Of a DNA stretch of 34,390 nucleotides, positions 24,378-32,425 are shown in pieces. Numbering within the stretch: the first letter of the stretch is position 1; every line of letters begins with the position of its first letter. The position numbers and the translations under genes are program-made. The DNA lies in assembly GCA_964535315.1 (NCBI GenBank), contig CAZHTS010000053.1, positions 1 to 34,390 of the forward strand. Reading direction: 5' to 3'. The notes beneath the pieces are model-generated. The model made no database searches. It saw nothing but the letters and a program-made list of their open reading frames with translations, and had not been told where the DNA came from. This DNA is from CAZHTS01 sp964535315. Its GTDB lineage: Bacteria; Chloroflexota; Anaerolineae; Anaerolineales; Anaerolineaceae.

Positions 24378-24524
24378 GCGCGCAAAAAAAAGTAAAATAT
24401 ACCTGTCTTTAACGAAAATGTAGTAGCATAGGAAACCCTGGTTGGCGATGATGCCCACATCCGCAGAAAGAAGGAATTGGGGCGCCAACCGCGGTTAAGT
24501 ACAGACCTGCCGGAGGAAACACTC

Positions 24525-25391
24525 ATGGAATTTACCCGCCCCATTCACGAAATCATCGCCCGGCGATTTTCCTGCCGTAAGTATCTGCGCCAGCCGCTGG
24601 CCGGGGACACCCGCCAGCGGTTGGAGACGCTGGTCGGCGCCCCGGCGATGGCGCCCTTTGCCACGCCGCTGCGTTTTGGGCTTATGTCCGCCAGCGCCGA
24701 CGATCCCAAAGCGCTGCGCGGGCTGGGAACGTACGGTTTTATCAAAGACCCCACCGTTTTTATCGCCGGCGTCATGGGGCCGGGCGAGCGCAACCTGGAG
24801 GATTTTGGCTACTGGATGGAGCGCCTCGTTCTGCACGCTGCCGATCTGGATGTCGGCACCTGCTGGCTGGGCGGTAGTTTTACCCGCAGCAGCTTCGAAC
24901 AGCGGCTGGCAATCCGCGCCGGCGAAATCATCCCGGCCGTGGTCTCGGCCGGTTATCCGGGCGAAGACGAACAAAGTGGCTGGATGCGCCGGCAGGTAGG
25001 CGGGGCGCATCGCCTGGCGTGGGAACAACTTTTCTTCTGCCAGGACTGGCATACCCCACTTATTCCTGAAATGGCGGGAGATTACGCCCGCCCGCTCGAT
25101 ATGGTGCGGTTGGCGCCTTCCGCTTCTAACAAGCAGCCCTGGCGGGTGATCCGGGCGGGCGCCGCCTGGCATTTTTACCTGCTGCATACACCCGGGTATA
25201 CCAATAGCCTGACCTTCCGTTTGCTGCGTATCCCCGATTTGCAACGCGTCGACCTGGGCATTGCCATGTGTCATTTTGAATTGACGGCCATGCAAGCCGG
25301 CTTGAAAGGCGCCTGGCGCCTGGCGGATCCACGGTTGAGCGGGCCAAGTGGGCAGTTGTACGTCGCCACCTGGCAAATGCAAGAGGGCTAA
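24525..25391 (+). CDS. Nitroreductase-family protein (TM1586 type)
   Basis: 288 residues, consistent with the two-half TM1586-like nitroreductase family, which fuses two nitroreductase-like halves in one chain. FMN-contact regions are seen at the start (HEIIARRFSCRKYL) and in the second half (RLAPSASNKQPWRVIRAG). A DVGTCWLGGSF segment ends the first half. It would reduce a small substrate using NAD(P)H and FMN; the substrate is unknown. The ATG at 24525 follows GGAGG (24512-24516), and an upstream in-frame start lacks such a site. Its last codons overlap the convergent lipoprotein gene by 4 nt. Confidence 0.85.
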   Translation: MEFTRPIHEIIARRFSCRKYLRQPLAGDTRQRLETLVGAPAMAPFATPLRFGLMSASADDPKALRGLGTYGFIKDPTVFIAGVMGPGERNLEDFGYWMERLVLHAADLDVGTCWLGGSFTRSSFEQRLAIRAGEIIPAVVSAGYPGEDEQSGWMRRQVGGAHRLAWEQLFFCQDWHTPLIPEMAGDYARPLDMVRLAPSASNKQPWRVIRAGAAWHFYLLHTPGYTNSLTFRLLRIPDLQRVDLGIAMCHFELTAMQAGLKGAWRLADPRLSGPSGQLYVATWQMQEG

Positions 25392-25882
25392 CGCGCCAGG
25401 CGCAGATCGTTTAAGTCCTGCACCTCATCTGCGCCCACGGTGAAGATGCGCAACTGGTTGTTCGTATCGGCCACGTACAGGGCTTCTCCGCCCGAGGGGC
25501 CGACCACCAGCACGTAGCGACCGGGGGGGATGTTGTTGATCTGAAACCGCCCCTGAGCGTCGAGCAGCGCCTTGGGGGCGCTGGCGGTTTCAAGCACATA
25601 GATGCCTTTGCCTTCCTCGCCCAGGTAAGAAGCGGCGTAAATGCGCAGCGTCATTTCGGGCCAGATTTCGCCGGCCTCAGGCACTGCCCCCACCAGCCCA
25701 CCTTTCCCGGACGCCGGCTGGATGCGGGGCGGTGTGGCCTGCGGCGTCACGCCGCTGCCCGCCGGAGGGGCGCTGCACCCCCATAGACCGCACAACAGGA
25801 ACACGATAACAAGACCGTTTCGGATCGCCAGCGGCGATCCGAAACGGAAGTGTATCGATTTAAGGAAGCGTCTGGAGCACAC
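25388..25882 (-). CDS. Small lipoprotein with a carboxypeptidase-regulatory-like domain
   Basis: 164 residues from the GTG at 25882. A hydrophobic stretch ends in lipobox LWGC near residue 36. The mature part has a prealbumin-like beta pattern (MTLRIYAASYL ... APKALLDAQGRFQINNIPPGRYVLVVG) as in carboxypeptidase-regulatory-like domains. The start is uncertain: no ribosome site is seen, the N-terminal extension is long, and a perfect 33-bp inverted repeat (25815-25847) lies inside the proposed coding sequence, encoding FRFGSPLAIRN. The gene may begin further in. It follows the secreted repeat-protein gene by 6 nt. Function unknown. Confidence 0.6.
   Translation of the reverse strand: MCSRRFLKSIHFRFGSPLAIRNGLVIVFLLCGLWGCSAPPAGSGVTPQATPPRIQPASGKGGLVGAVPEAGEIWPEMTLRIYAASYLGEEGKGIYVLETASAPKALLDAQGRFQINNIPPGRYVLVVGPSGGEALYVADTNNQLRIFTVGADEVQDLNDLRLAR
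25815..25847 (-). repeat. Perfect 15-bp inverted repeat with 3-nt loop
   Basis: Arms CCGTTTCGGATCGCC and GGCGATCCGAAACGG pair without mismatch around loop AGC. On the minus strand the sequence after the stem is TCTTGTTATC, a weak T-rich tract. Its place just after the 25889-27412 gene fits a terminator, although it also lies inside the proposed start of the lipoprotein gene. Confidence 0.75.
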
Positions 25883-25888
25883 GGGTGG

Positions 25889-27412
25889 TTAGCGCAGACT
25901 GGAAATGTCGATGCCGCTGTAATCTTCACCCAACGTGGTGATGCCGCGCACCTTGCTGACTGCCCGTTGGACGCGCGCCAGCGCTACGATAGGTTGAGCG
26001 GCGTCCAGGGGGATGATGCTGCCGCTGTCCAGGGCGCCGATCTCGGCGGCGACGAAACCATCGCGGGCGTCGCGAATGGCGCCGGGAGCCGAAGCGGGGG
26101 TGGTGCTGATCTTGGCGTAGGGCTTGAGCGGCTTGCTGGCGCTGGCCAACTGGACGTCATTGTATTGGGCGGCACCGCCGCTGTCCAGGTAGTAGTAACG
26201 GATCCACAGATTGGTGATGTTGGTGGCGCCGGTGTTCATCACGGCGATATAGGTGCGGTAATCGTTGGCCAGCCCGCCCCAGGGCACGTAGGGCAGGGTC
26301 AGCAGGGTGTCGCCCACGGCTTCGCCGGTGAAGGCGGTCATCAGACCGTCGTTGCTCTGCACTTTGCCCATCCCGACCAGGTTTTGCGGGGCGCCGCTGG
26401 CGCCTGTGCCGCCGCTTACCGCCCAGAATTTGGCCGAACCGGTCTTGCCGCTCAACGTGCGCGTGCTGCAGGTGTTAATTGAAGCCTTGCCGTATACTGG
26501 AACGTTGCTGGCGGCCTTGAGCGGGGTGCGGTTGAGCAGTTTGCCGTTGGCGTCGTAGTAATTGACGTAGATGTCGGCCGACACCGCCCCGACGTTTTGC
26601 AGCGCATAATAACTGGTTTGCAGCGTCTTGCCGTAGCGGCACATGGCCGAGGCCATGAAGACCTGCGCCCCCGCCTGTTCGACCGGGATACCCTCGAAGG
26701 CGTACGCCCGCCGGCCGGTTTGCTCCTGCTCCTGCGCCGCTACAACCACGTTTCCGGTTGCCTCGACCCAGATCGAGCCGTTAAAATTGCGTCCCAGCAG
26801 GTCCTTCAGATTATCGGCGTTCGAGTCGACAATCCAGGTCTGGTTGGCGTTCAACAGGTGCTTCGTGCCGTCGTTTGGCCAGGTGATATCGGTTCCATCT
26901 GCGGCGTTGATGATGTGCAGGAGTACCTGCACCTGGCCGCCGGTCACGTTCTGGACGCCCACCAGCGATTTAAAGCCCGGGCTGCGGTTGAAGGTCGGTA
27001 CATAGTATTTCAGGCTGCCCTGGGTGCTGTCGAAAGCGGTGTACAACACCGGGCTGTAATTCTTGTCCGCCTGGTCGGCGGCGATGAACTGGCGATATAC
27101 GGCCACCAGCGGCACATCTGAACTGACCACCGCCGAGCCGCGAAAGTCGGCCGGTACGCTGCCTGCATCCCCGATCAATAACTCACCTGACTGGTGTCCT
27201 TCAATGGCGGCGTTGTTGCTGCCGACAGATGCTCCCGTATCGCCATTGAGATAGTTCACCGACAGGCTGCCGCCGCCCGTATCGGTCGGGTTGTAATAGA
27301 CGATCCCTGAGGTCCAGGTGGCGTTTACCGCCGTTTGGGCAGTGGCCGCACTGGGGCTAAATAACGACAGGGTCAAAACCAGAACAAGCAGAGGAAACAC
27401 GATTCGTTTCAT
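25889..27412 (-). CDS. Secreted four-repeat beta protein, function unknown
   Basis: 507 residues. A Sec signal peptide (KRIVFPLLVLVLTLSLFSPSAATA) ends near residue 25. The mature part is built of about four degenerate repeats of roughly 100 residues, each opening with a segment like GIVYYNPTDTGGGSLSVNYLN, LVGVQNVTGGQVQVLLHII, YYALQNVGAVSADIYVNYYD or YIAVMNTGATNITNLWIRYY. Each repeat later has an A-x-Q-x-R or V-A-V-Y-R type strand. The pattern suggests beta-sandwich modules. No transmembrane or sorting signal is seen at the C-terminus. I do not recognise a named family. A surface or secreted adhesive/structural role is a guess. Confidence 0.75.
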   Translation of the reverse strand: MKRIVFPLLVLVLTLSLFSPSAATAQTAVNATWTSGIVYYNPTDTGGGSLSVNYLNGDTGASVGSNNAAIEGHQSGELLIGDAGSVPADFRGSAVVSSDVPLVAVYRQFIAADQADKNYSPVLYTAFDSTQGSLKYYVPTFNRSPGFKSLVGVQNVTGGQVQVLLHIINAADGTDITWPNDGTKHLLNANQTWIVDSNADNLKDLLGRNFNGSIWVEATGNVVVAAQEQEQTGRRAYAFEGIPVEQAGAQVFMASAMCRYGKTLQTSYYALQNVGAVSADIYVNYYDANGKLLNRTPLKAASNVPVYGKASINTCSTRTLSGKTGSAKFWAVSGGTGASGAPQNLVGMGKVQSNDGLMTAFTGEAVGDTLLTLPYVPWGGLANDYRTYIAVMNTGATNITNLWIRYYYLDSGGAAQYNDVQLASASKPLKPYAKISTTPASAPGAIRDARDGFVAAEIGALDSGSIIPLDAAQPIVALARVQRAVSKVRGITTLGEDYSGIDISSLR

Positions 27413-27573
27413 GGTGAGGCGCTCCTTACCGACCAGTCTGTAATACCTGAAAGCAAAAAACTTGTTGCAGATTACCTAGTGTTGAGGATACCCACCTGAG
27501 GTGCGAAAAGCAATAACTCTTTTGGAGTATCTAAACGTTAATATTCATAGGGGCTATGGACGCGCCTGTCCCA

Positions 27574-28884
27574 TCAGGGGATCACCGGCACTAACAGTGT
27601 GTACAGCGCCTGGTAGCTTTGGTGTTGTTGCTGTGGGCCGAGGAGATGCAGGCGAGTCGCTAAGGGCAGCAACACCAGCGGGCCATTCGAGGGCCCAGAG
27701 GGCGGCGACAGGCTCAGCCAGCGCCGCTGGGCCGGGTTATATTGCAGCGGCGCAAGCGGCTCGCTGTTTTCTCCACCCATGACGTACAGCGCATCGGCCA
27801 GCGCCGCCACGCCCGGCGCAGCGCGGCGCTGCGGCAGCGGCGGGTGCGCCTCCCAGGGCGATTCGCCCGGACGGTCGCGGGCGGGCAGATAGGCCAGTAC
27901 GTCACTTAATGCCTGCTGTCCATCCCAACCGCCGACCAGAAAGATTTTCCCCTGTAAGGCGGCTGCTCCGACCAGGCTGCGCGCCGCGGGGATATCGCCC
28001 AGCGCCTGCCAGCGGTCGGCGGCGGGATCGTACTGCCACACCCCGGCGCGCACGTGCGCGCCGTCCCAACCGCCAAAAAGATACAGGCGGCCTTCAAAGG
28101 CTGCCAGGGCGTAGTCGCTCAAGGGCATGGGGAGTTGGGCGCCCTGTGTCCAACGGTTCTGGCGCGGGTCGTAAATTTCCAGGCGTCCGGTTGGCCTGCC
28201 ATCCGCCAGACGCCCGCCGGGGACATAGATCTTCTCGCCCAGCAAGGCGGCCTGAACCCGGTATACGGCGGTCGGTTTGGCGGCGCACCGTTCCCAGCGG
28301 TCGGCATCCGGCAGGTAATGCAGCACGGCGTCGCTGGCGCGGTTGTCTGTTTGCCCGCCGATCCAATACAGGCTGTTATCGTAGACAGCTCCGGCTCCGG
28401 CGGTTAATTCATCCGGCAGGGCGGCGTGCTTTTGCCAGCGCTGCGCTTCGGCGGTTTTTTGCACTTCAGGCAGAGGGGGGGTAGGCGTCGCCAGCGATGT
28501 ACGCGGACGGCCCGCCCACAGCCCCGTCAGCGCCAGTATCATCACCAGCCCGGCAAACGCCAGCAGCCGCAGTGAAACCCGCCTGGCAGGGGGCGCCGGC
28601 GCGGCCGCAAGGGGCTCCTCAAGCGGGGGAGCGTTTGGGGTGAGTTCTTCTTGTGATTCCGCGCCGGCAACGGCCGGGCCTTCCACCAGGTTGTGTTGGA
28701 TGGCATACAGGGCTGCCTCGGTGCGTGAGACAACCCCAATTTTGGCGAAAATATTGCGCAGATGCACTTTAACTGTATTGGGGCTGATGACCAATCGCTG
28801 CGCAATTTCTTTGTTGCTGGCCCCGGTCGCCACCAGCCGTAAAATTTCAGTCTCGCGCTCGCTGAGTTCGCTCTCTTCGGGCAT
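27574..28884 (-). CDS. LuxR-type HTH, single TM and Kelch-repeat protein
   Basis: 436 residues. An N-terminal LuxR-type HTH at about 6-62 (LSERETEILRLVATGASNKE, then SPNTVKVHLRNIFAKIGV), a single membrane helix near 104-125 (LRLLAFAGLVMILALTGLW), and about five Kelch repeats at 150-430 (SLYWIGGQTD, KIYVPGGRLAD, RLYLFGGWDG, KIFLVGGWDG, ALYVMGGENS). The expected layout is DNA-binding inside and beta propeller outside, like ToxR/CadC one-component membrane regulators but with a different sensor. It starts 7 nt after the diguanylate cyclase stop, so the two share an operon. The target genes and ligand are unknown. Confidence 0.88.
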   Translation of the reverse strand: MPEESELSERETEILRLVATGASNKEIAQRLVISPNTVKVHLRNIFAKIGVVSRTEAALYAIQHNLVEGPAVAGAESQEELTPNAPPLEEPLAAAPAPPARRVSLRLLAFAGLVMILALTGLWAGRPRTSLATPTPPLPEVQKTAEAQRWQKHAALPDELTAGAGAVYDNSLYWIGGQTDNRASDAVLHYLPDADRWERCAAKPTAVYRVQAALLGEKIYVPGGRLADGRPTGRLEIYDPRQNRWTQGAQLPMPLSDYALAAFEGRLYLFGGWDGAHVRAGVWQYDPAADRWQALGDIPAARSLVGAAALQGKIFLVGGWDGQQALSDVLAYLPARDRPGESPWEAHPPLPQRRAAPGVAALADALYVMGGENSEPLAPLQYNPAQRRWLSLSPPSGPSNGPLVLLPLATRLHLLGPQQQHQSYQALYTLLVPVIP

Positions 28885-28891
28885 ACCTGTT

Positions 28892-31447
28892 TCAGTGTTC
28901 CTGGTAAATCATGATGCGATTGCGGCCGGCCTGTTTGGCCTGCTGTAGAGCCTGATCGGCGTGATCGAGCAGCGCCGGCAGCGCCAGCAAACGATCGGTC
29001 GGCGCGGCCAGACCAAAACTGGCGGTCACCTTAATACTACCATGACTGGTGGCGATTTCCTGGGCGGCAACCAACAATCGTAATCTTTCGGCAATGGCCT
29101 GGGCGCGGCTCAAACCGGTATCTGTGAGCAAAATGGCGAATTCTTCGCCGCCATAGCGCCCGATCAGGCTGTTCTCGCGCAGCATCTGGCGGCACAAACC
29201 GGCCAGCGTAATCAACACCTGATCGCCGGCATGATGACCGTGGGCTTCGTTGACCTGTTTAAACAGATCGATGTCCATCAGAATTACACTCAAATCGCGA
29301 TGCTGGCGCCAGGCCTGTTCCAATTCGTTGGAAGCCAGCACCAGGAATTGTTGGCGATTATATAACCCGGTTAATTCGTCGGTGGTGGCCAGTTGCTCTC
29401 TTTGGGTGGTCAGACGGGTGTTGCGGATGGCCAGAGAGGCCAGCCCCGCCAGCGTCTCAAGGAATTCAATTTGATCGGGGCGATAGGCCTCCGGTTGGTA
29501 AGCCTGGATGGACACTACTCCAATGGTCTTGCCGCTGGCCCACAAGGGCACGCCCAGGTAAGAGCGGGTCGTTTTACCGCCCGTACGGAACAGCGGCGCC
29601 GGCGGTGGGTGCGCAGCGTCCAGCGTATCGGGGATATACACAGTCTGCCCTTGATCGAGGATATAGCCGCTCAGGGTGTTCCGGTCACGGGCCGCCGGGC
29701 GCTGGTTGAGGGTCGGGCCGTCGCTGTCGTAGAAGAGAGGGAACTGGATCATTTGTGTGGTTTCATCCCATAGGGCCACGTAAAAAGAGTCCACTGTAGC
29801 TACTTGCATACAGGCCAGCCGCAGCCGGTGCATTAACTGTTCGTCTCCCCGCGGGTCAGATAGTTCCACGCCTAACTGGCGCAAAACGGCCAGGCTGGTG
29901 GCATATTGCTGCGTGCGGGCGGCCAGCTGGCTTTGTTCGATGGCCAGTGCGGCAAACTGAGCGAAGATTTGCAATCGCCGGGCGTGTTCCTGGGTATAGA
30001 AACCGGGAATAGCGCTATCCATGTTGATAAAACCACACACCTTGCCGTTTAGCAAGATGGGGGCTCCGAGATAGGAGCGAATCCAGGTCGTCTCAGGCAG
30101 GGAACTCCAATCGGCTTCGCTGTGCGTATCGGGGGTTACGACGGCCTGGGCGGTGGCGGACATTTTACGCCAGTTAGGCGCATTGGCCATCGTCAGGCGC
30201 AGGTCGAGCGCCGGGCCCTGCAAGCCGCGCGTTTGATAACCGTGGGCGCGGGTAAAATGCGCCACGTTTTCTTCGTCTATCAGCGCAATGTTGGCGGCGT
30301 CGTGCGGGATGACCTGCCGGGCATATTGAAAGATCAGATCCAATATCTGGTCAAACGTCAGTGCACTGTTGAGCGCCAGGGCCGAGTCGCCCAAAGCGTT
30401 GGCCAGCATGCGCTGTTCGTCCTCAGAGCGCTCTAACTGGTGCGTCGCGGTGACATCACGCAGTACGAGCAGGCGCCCCTGTGCTCCTGCGCCGGAACGC
30501 AGCGGAAAAGATTGGATGTGCAAAGAACGTTGCGCCTGGCCGGGCGCCTGCCATTGAAAGAGGTGCGCGGCAGGTAATTGGGCGCAGATTTCCGGCCAGA
30601 TTGGAAACACGTCGCTCAGCAGCAATCTGAACATGGGCTGCTCGTTGACGTTCAGGATCTGTTGCGCCGCCGGGTTGATTTCCAGGATATTGTCCTGGTC
30701 GTCCAGCACCAGGACGCCCTCTTCCAGGTTATCCAATAAGGTCTGGTAGATAGAAGGGGTCAGGTCGAGTGGTTGGCGCAGGATACTCCAGGCGAACAGG
30801 ACGCCGTTGAGCACAAAAACCAGCGGGGTCAGATCGATGGCTGGCCGCCCGGCGGTATTGGCAAGATGAATGGCATTGGCCAGCCAGGGCAGGAGCAGGC
30901 CGGCCAACAGCAAACCGGGCCGGCGGCGGTAGTTGTGGACGTAATGCAGACTGGTCCATATCAACACAAACATGCCGCCGAGCGCCAACAGGTAACCGTA
31001 GAGGGTGGTAAACCAGAACCATGGAGCGGGCAGCGGTTGCGGGTCGCCGCCGGGTGCATAGGTCACCGCAGACCAGACCCAGCCATGCCAGTCGTTGCTC
31101 AACGCCAACAAGAGTGAAATGCCCGGAACGAGCCACAACACAACGCTCCAGAAGCGATGGGGCCCGGCTTTTAAACGGGCCGCAGCCAGCGTGAACGATA
31201 GCCAGAGCGCCGGCAGGAGCACGCTGCACAAATACTGGATCGATACAATCCATACCGGCCGGGTCTGGACTATCGCTAAATTGGAGGCGGCGTTGGCCAG
31301 GCACCAGACCGCGGATGCCAGACATAGCCGGGAAAAGTCCGGTGCGCCTGGCAGGCGGCTGCGTAAGCGGGCCAGACCGGCCAGCATCAGCGATACCCCT
31401 CCGGCCACTGTAAAAGCGAAAAAGATCAGCAGCCTTTGCTCCGCCAT
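28892..31447 (-). CDS. 7TM-PAS-GAF-GAF diguanylate cyclase
   Basis: 851 residues. Residues about 1-228 form seven membrane helices of the histidine-kinase N-terminal 7TM type (with DWHGWVWSAV between helices). A PAS domain follows at about 232-340 (EEGVLVLDDQDNILEINPAA), then two GAF domains at about 350-505 and 520-680. The C-terminal GGDEF domain has the active-site loop GRYGGEEFAILL near residue 766, so c-di-GMP synthesis is likely. The RxxD inhibitory site is degenerate: RENS precedes LIGRYGGEEF. No EAL domain is present. It is transcribed into the LuxR-TM-Kelch gene and may respond to a small molecule, light or redox through the sensor modules. Confidence 0.92.
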   Translation of the reverse strand: MAEQRLLIFFAFTVAGGVSLMLAGLARLRSRLPGAPDFSRLCLASAVWCLANAASNLAIVQTRPVWIVSIQYLCSVLLPALWLSFTLAAARLKAGPHRFWSVVLWLVPGISLLLALSNDWHGWVWSAVTYAPGGDPQPLPAPWFWFTTLYGYLLALGGMFVLIWTSLHYVHNYRRRPGLLLAGLLLPWLANAIHLANTAGRPAIDLTPLVFVLNGVLFAWSILRQPLDLTPSIYQTLLDNLEEGVLVLDDQDNILEINPAAQQILNVNEQPMFRLLLSDVFPIWPEICAQLPAAHLFQWQAPGQAQRSLHIQSFPLRSGAGAQGRLLVLRDVTATHQLERSEDEQRMLANALGDSALALNSALTFDQILDLIFQYARQVIPHDAANIALIDEENVAHFTRAHGYQTRGLQGPALDLRLTMANAPNWRKMSATAQAVVTPDTHSEADWSSLPETTWIRSYLGAPILLNGKVCGFINMDSAIPGFYTQEHARRLQIFAQFAALAIEQSQLAARTQQYATSLAVLRQLGVELSDPRGDEQLMHRLRLACMQVATVDSFYVALWDETTQMIQFPLFYDSDGPTLNQRPAARDRNTLSGYILDQGQTVYIPDTLDAAHPPPAPLFRTGGKTTRSYLGVPLWASGKTIGVVSIQAYQPEAYRPDQIEFLETLAGLASLAIRNTRLTTQREQLATTDELTGLYNRQQFLVLASNELEQAWRQHRDLSVILMDIDLFKQVNEAHGHHAGDQVLITLAGLCRQMLRENSLIGRYGGEEFAILLTDTGLSRAQAIAERLRLLVAAQEIATSHGSIKVTASFGLAAPTDRLLALPALLDHADQALQQAKQAGRNRIMIYQEH

Positions 31448-31536
31448 GTGAAAGCTCCCTATACCTGCTACCGGTAGAACCCCAGGAAGTATCGTTTCTC
31501 TGTCTGTCGCGCCGATACCACAAGATCGCTACAGGT

Positions 31537-31545
31537 ATTGTAGCA
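31537..31545 (-). promoter_or_regulatory. Possible extended -10 promoter of the cyclase operon
   Basis: On the minus strand, TGCTACAAT forms an extended -10 box about 95 bp upstream of the cyclase start. No good -35 hexamer was found. Confidence 0.35.
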
Positions 31546-31597
31546 AATTTTCGGGACCTGCGGCGCGGCGGGAACACGATAAAGCCTGCCGGAATAT

Positions 31598-31613
31598 ATT
31601 ACAGATTTGTAAT
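31598..31613. promoter_or_regulatory. Candidate operator between divergent genes
   Basis: Inverted repeat ATTACA-GATT-TGTAAT, lying 20 bp upstream of the -35 box of the GbsR/MarR-type gene and between it and the cyclase gene. The location suits autoregulation. No binding evidence is available from sequence. Confidence 0.35.
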
Positions 31614-31633
31614 TGGATTGTGCAATTTCAGTC

Positions 31634-31662
31634 TTGACAGAAACAACCAAAAAAACTAAAAT
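31634..31662 (+). promoter_or_regulatory. Promoter of the GbsR/MarR-type gene
   Basis: Consensus TTGACA at 31634-31639 and TAAAAT at 31657-31662, separated by 17 bp. It lies 73 bp before the start codon. Confidence 0.75.
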
Positions 31663-31735
31663 CAGGCTGGCAGGGTCAGCGATCTGGCCCTGAAAACCGT
31701 CCGTTTTTATAGAAGGTATAAGGAGCACGGGTTCA

Positions 31736-32242
31736 ATGGAGGCAGAGGAAGCAGATAACGCGGATAGTACTCCTCCCCTAGAGGAGAATTTGGCGTTATC
31801 TCAGTTCGTTGAAAACATGGGGCTCCACTATGAGCACTACGGGGTGCCGCGCATCGGCGGGCGCATGTTAGGCCTGCTGTTGGTTGCACCCGGCCCCATT
31901 TCCTCGGAAGCGATGGCCGAGGCGCTCCAGGTCAGTCGCAGCAGCATTTCCACCAATTTGCGAATGTTGTTGCTGTCTGGGCTGGTCGAAAAAGTCTCGC
32001 TGCCGGGTGAACGCTGCGACTACTATGTATTCGCCGCGTCTGCCTGGCAACGAGCCTTTGAGATGCGCCTGGCCGGGGTCTTGCCGCTGCGATCTCTGGC
32101 CGAACAGGGGTTGCAGGGGTTGGAAGAAGACCATCCGGCACGACCGCGTTTGCAGGAGATGTTGGAATGGGCCGGGTTGGTCGAAAAGTTTTACACCCGG
32201 TTGCGCGAGGAGTGGCAGTCCAAAAGGGAGGTACCTGCCTGA
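31736..32242 (+). CDS. GbsR/MarR-family transcriptional regulator
   Basis: 168 residues. After an acidic N-terminus, the winged-helix region spans about 35-105 (GRMLGLLLVAPGPISSEAMAEALQVSRSSISTNLRML), with a conserved GLVEKVSLPGERCDYYVFA wing. The pattern is that of GbsR-like MarR-superfamily regulators, which typically control osmolyte or ABC-exporter genes. The ATG at 31736 follows AAGGAG. An intrinsic terminator lies downstream, ahead of an ABC-2-type exporter pair that it may regulate. Confidence 0.85.
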   Translation: MEAEEADNADSTPPLEENLALSQFVENMGLHYEHYGVPRIGGRMLGLLLVAPGPISSEAMAEALQVSRSSISTNLRMLLLSGLVEKVSLPGERCDYYVFAASAWQRAFEMRLAGVLPLRSLAEQGLQGLEEDHPARPRLQEMLEWAGLVEKFYTRLREEWQSKREVPA

Positions 32243-32295
32243 GTGTGTGTTTGTTGCACTCTCAAACGGCGTCCTGGCGCAGTTTCTGAGCTCAC

Positions 32296-32344
32296 AACGC
32301 CGCCGGCTGGTATTTCTCGTCCAGCCGGCGGCGTTTTTTGTTTT
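32296..32344 (+). terminator. Strong intrinsic terminator
   Basis: A 15-bp GC-rich perfect stem (AACGCCGCCGGCTGG at 32296-32310; CCAGCCGGCGGCGTT at 32321-32335) with a 10-nt loop, followed by TTTTGTTTT. It ends the regulator transcript 54 nt after its stop codon, or acts as an attenuator before the exporter genes. Confidence 0.92.
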
Positions 32345-32357
32345 ACCGCCGGCCCAA

Positions 32358-32391
32358 CCGCACGTCTCCGGCGCAAACCGGGACCGTGCGG
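32358..32391 (+). other. Stem-loop in the leader of the ABC ATPase gene
   Basis: Arms CCGCACG (32358-32364) and CGTGCGG (32385-32391), with an inner CCGG/CCGG pair, lie 21 nt upstream of the AAGGAGG ribosome site. No T-tract follows. It may be a leader element, or an alternative fold of the preceding terminator region. Confidence 0.35.
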
Positions 32392-32425
32392 CACCCCCTA
32401 TCATTTCCTGGTAAGGAGGCTGACC

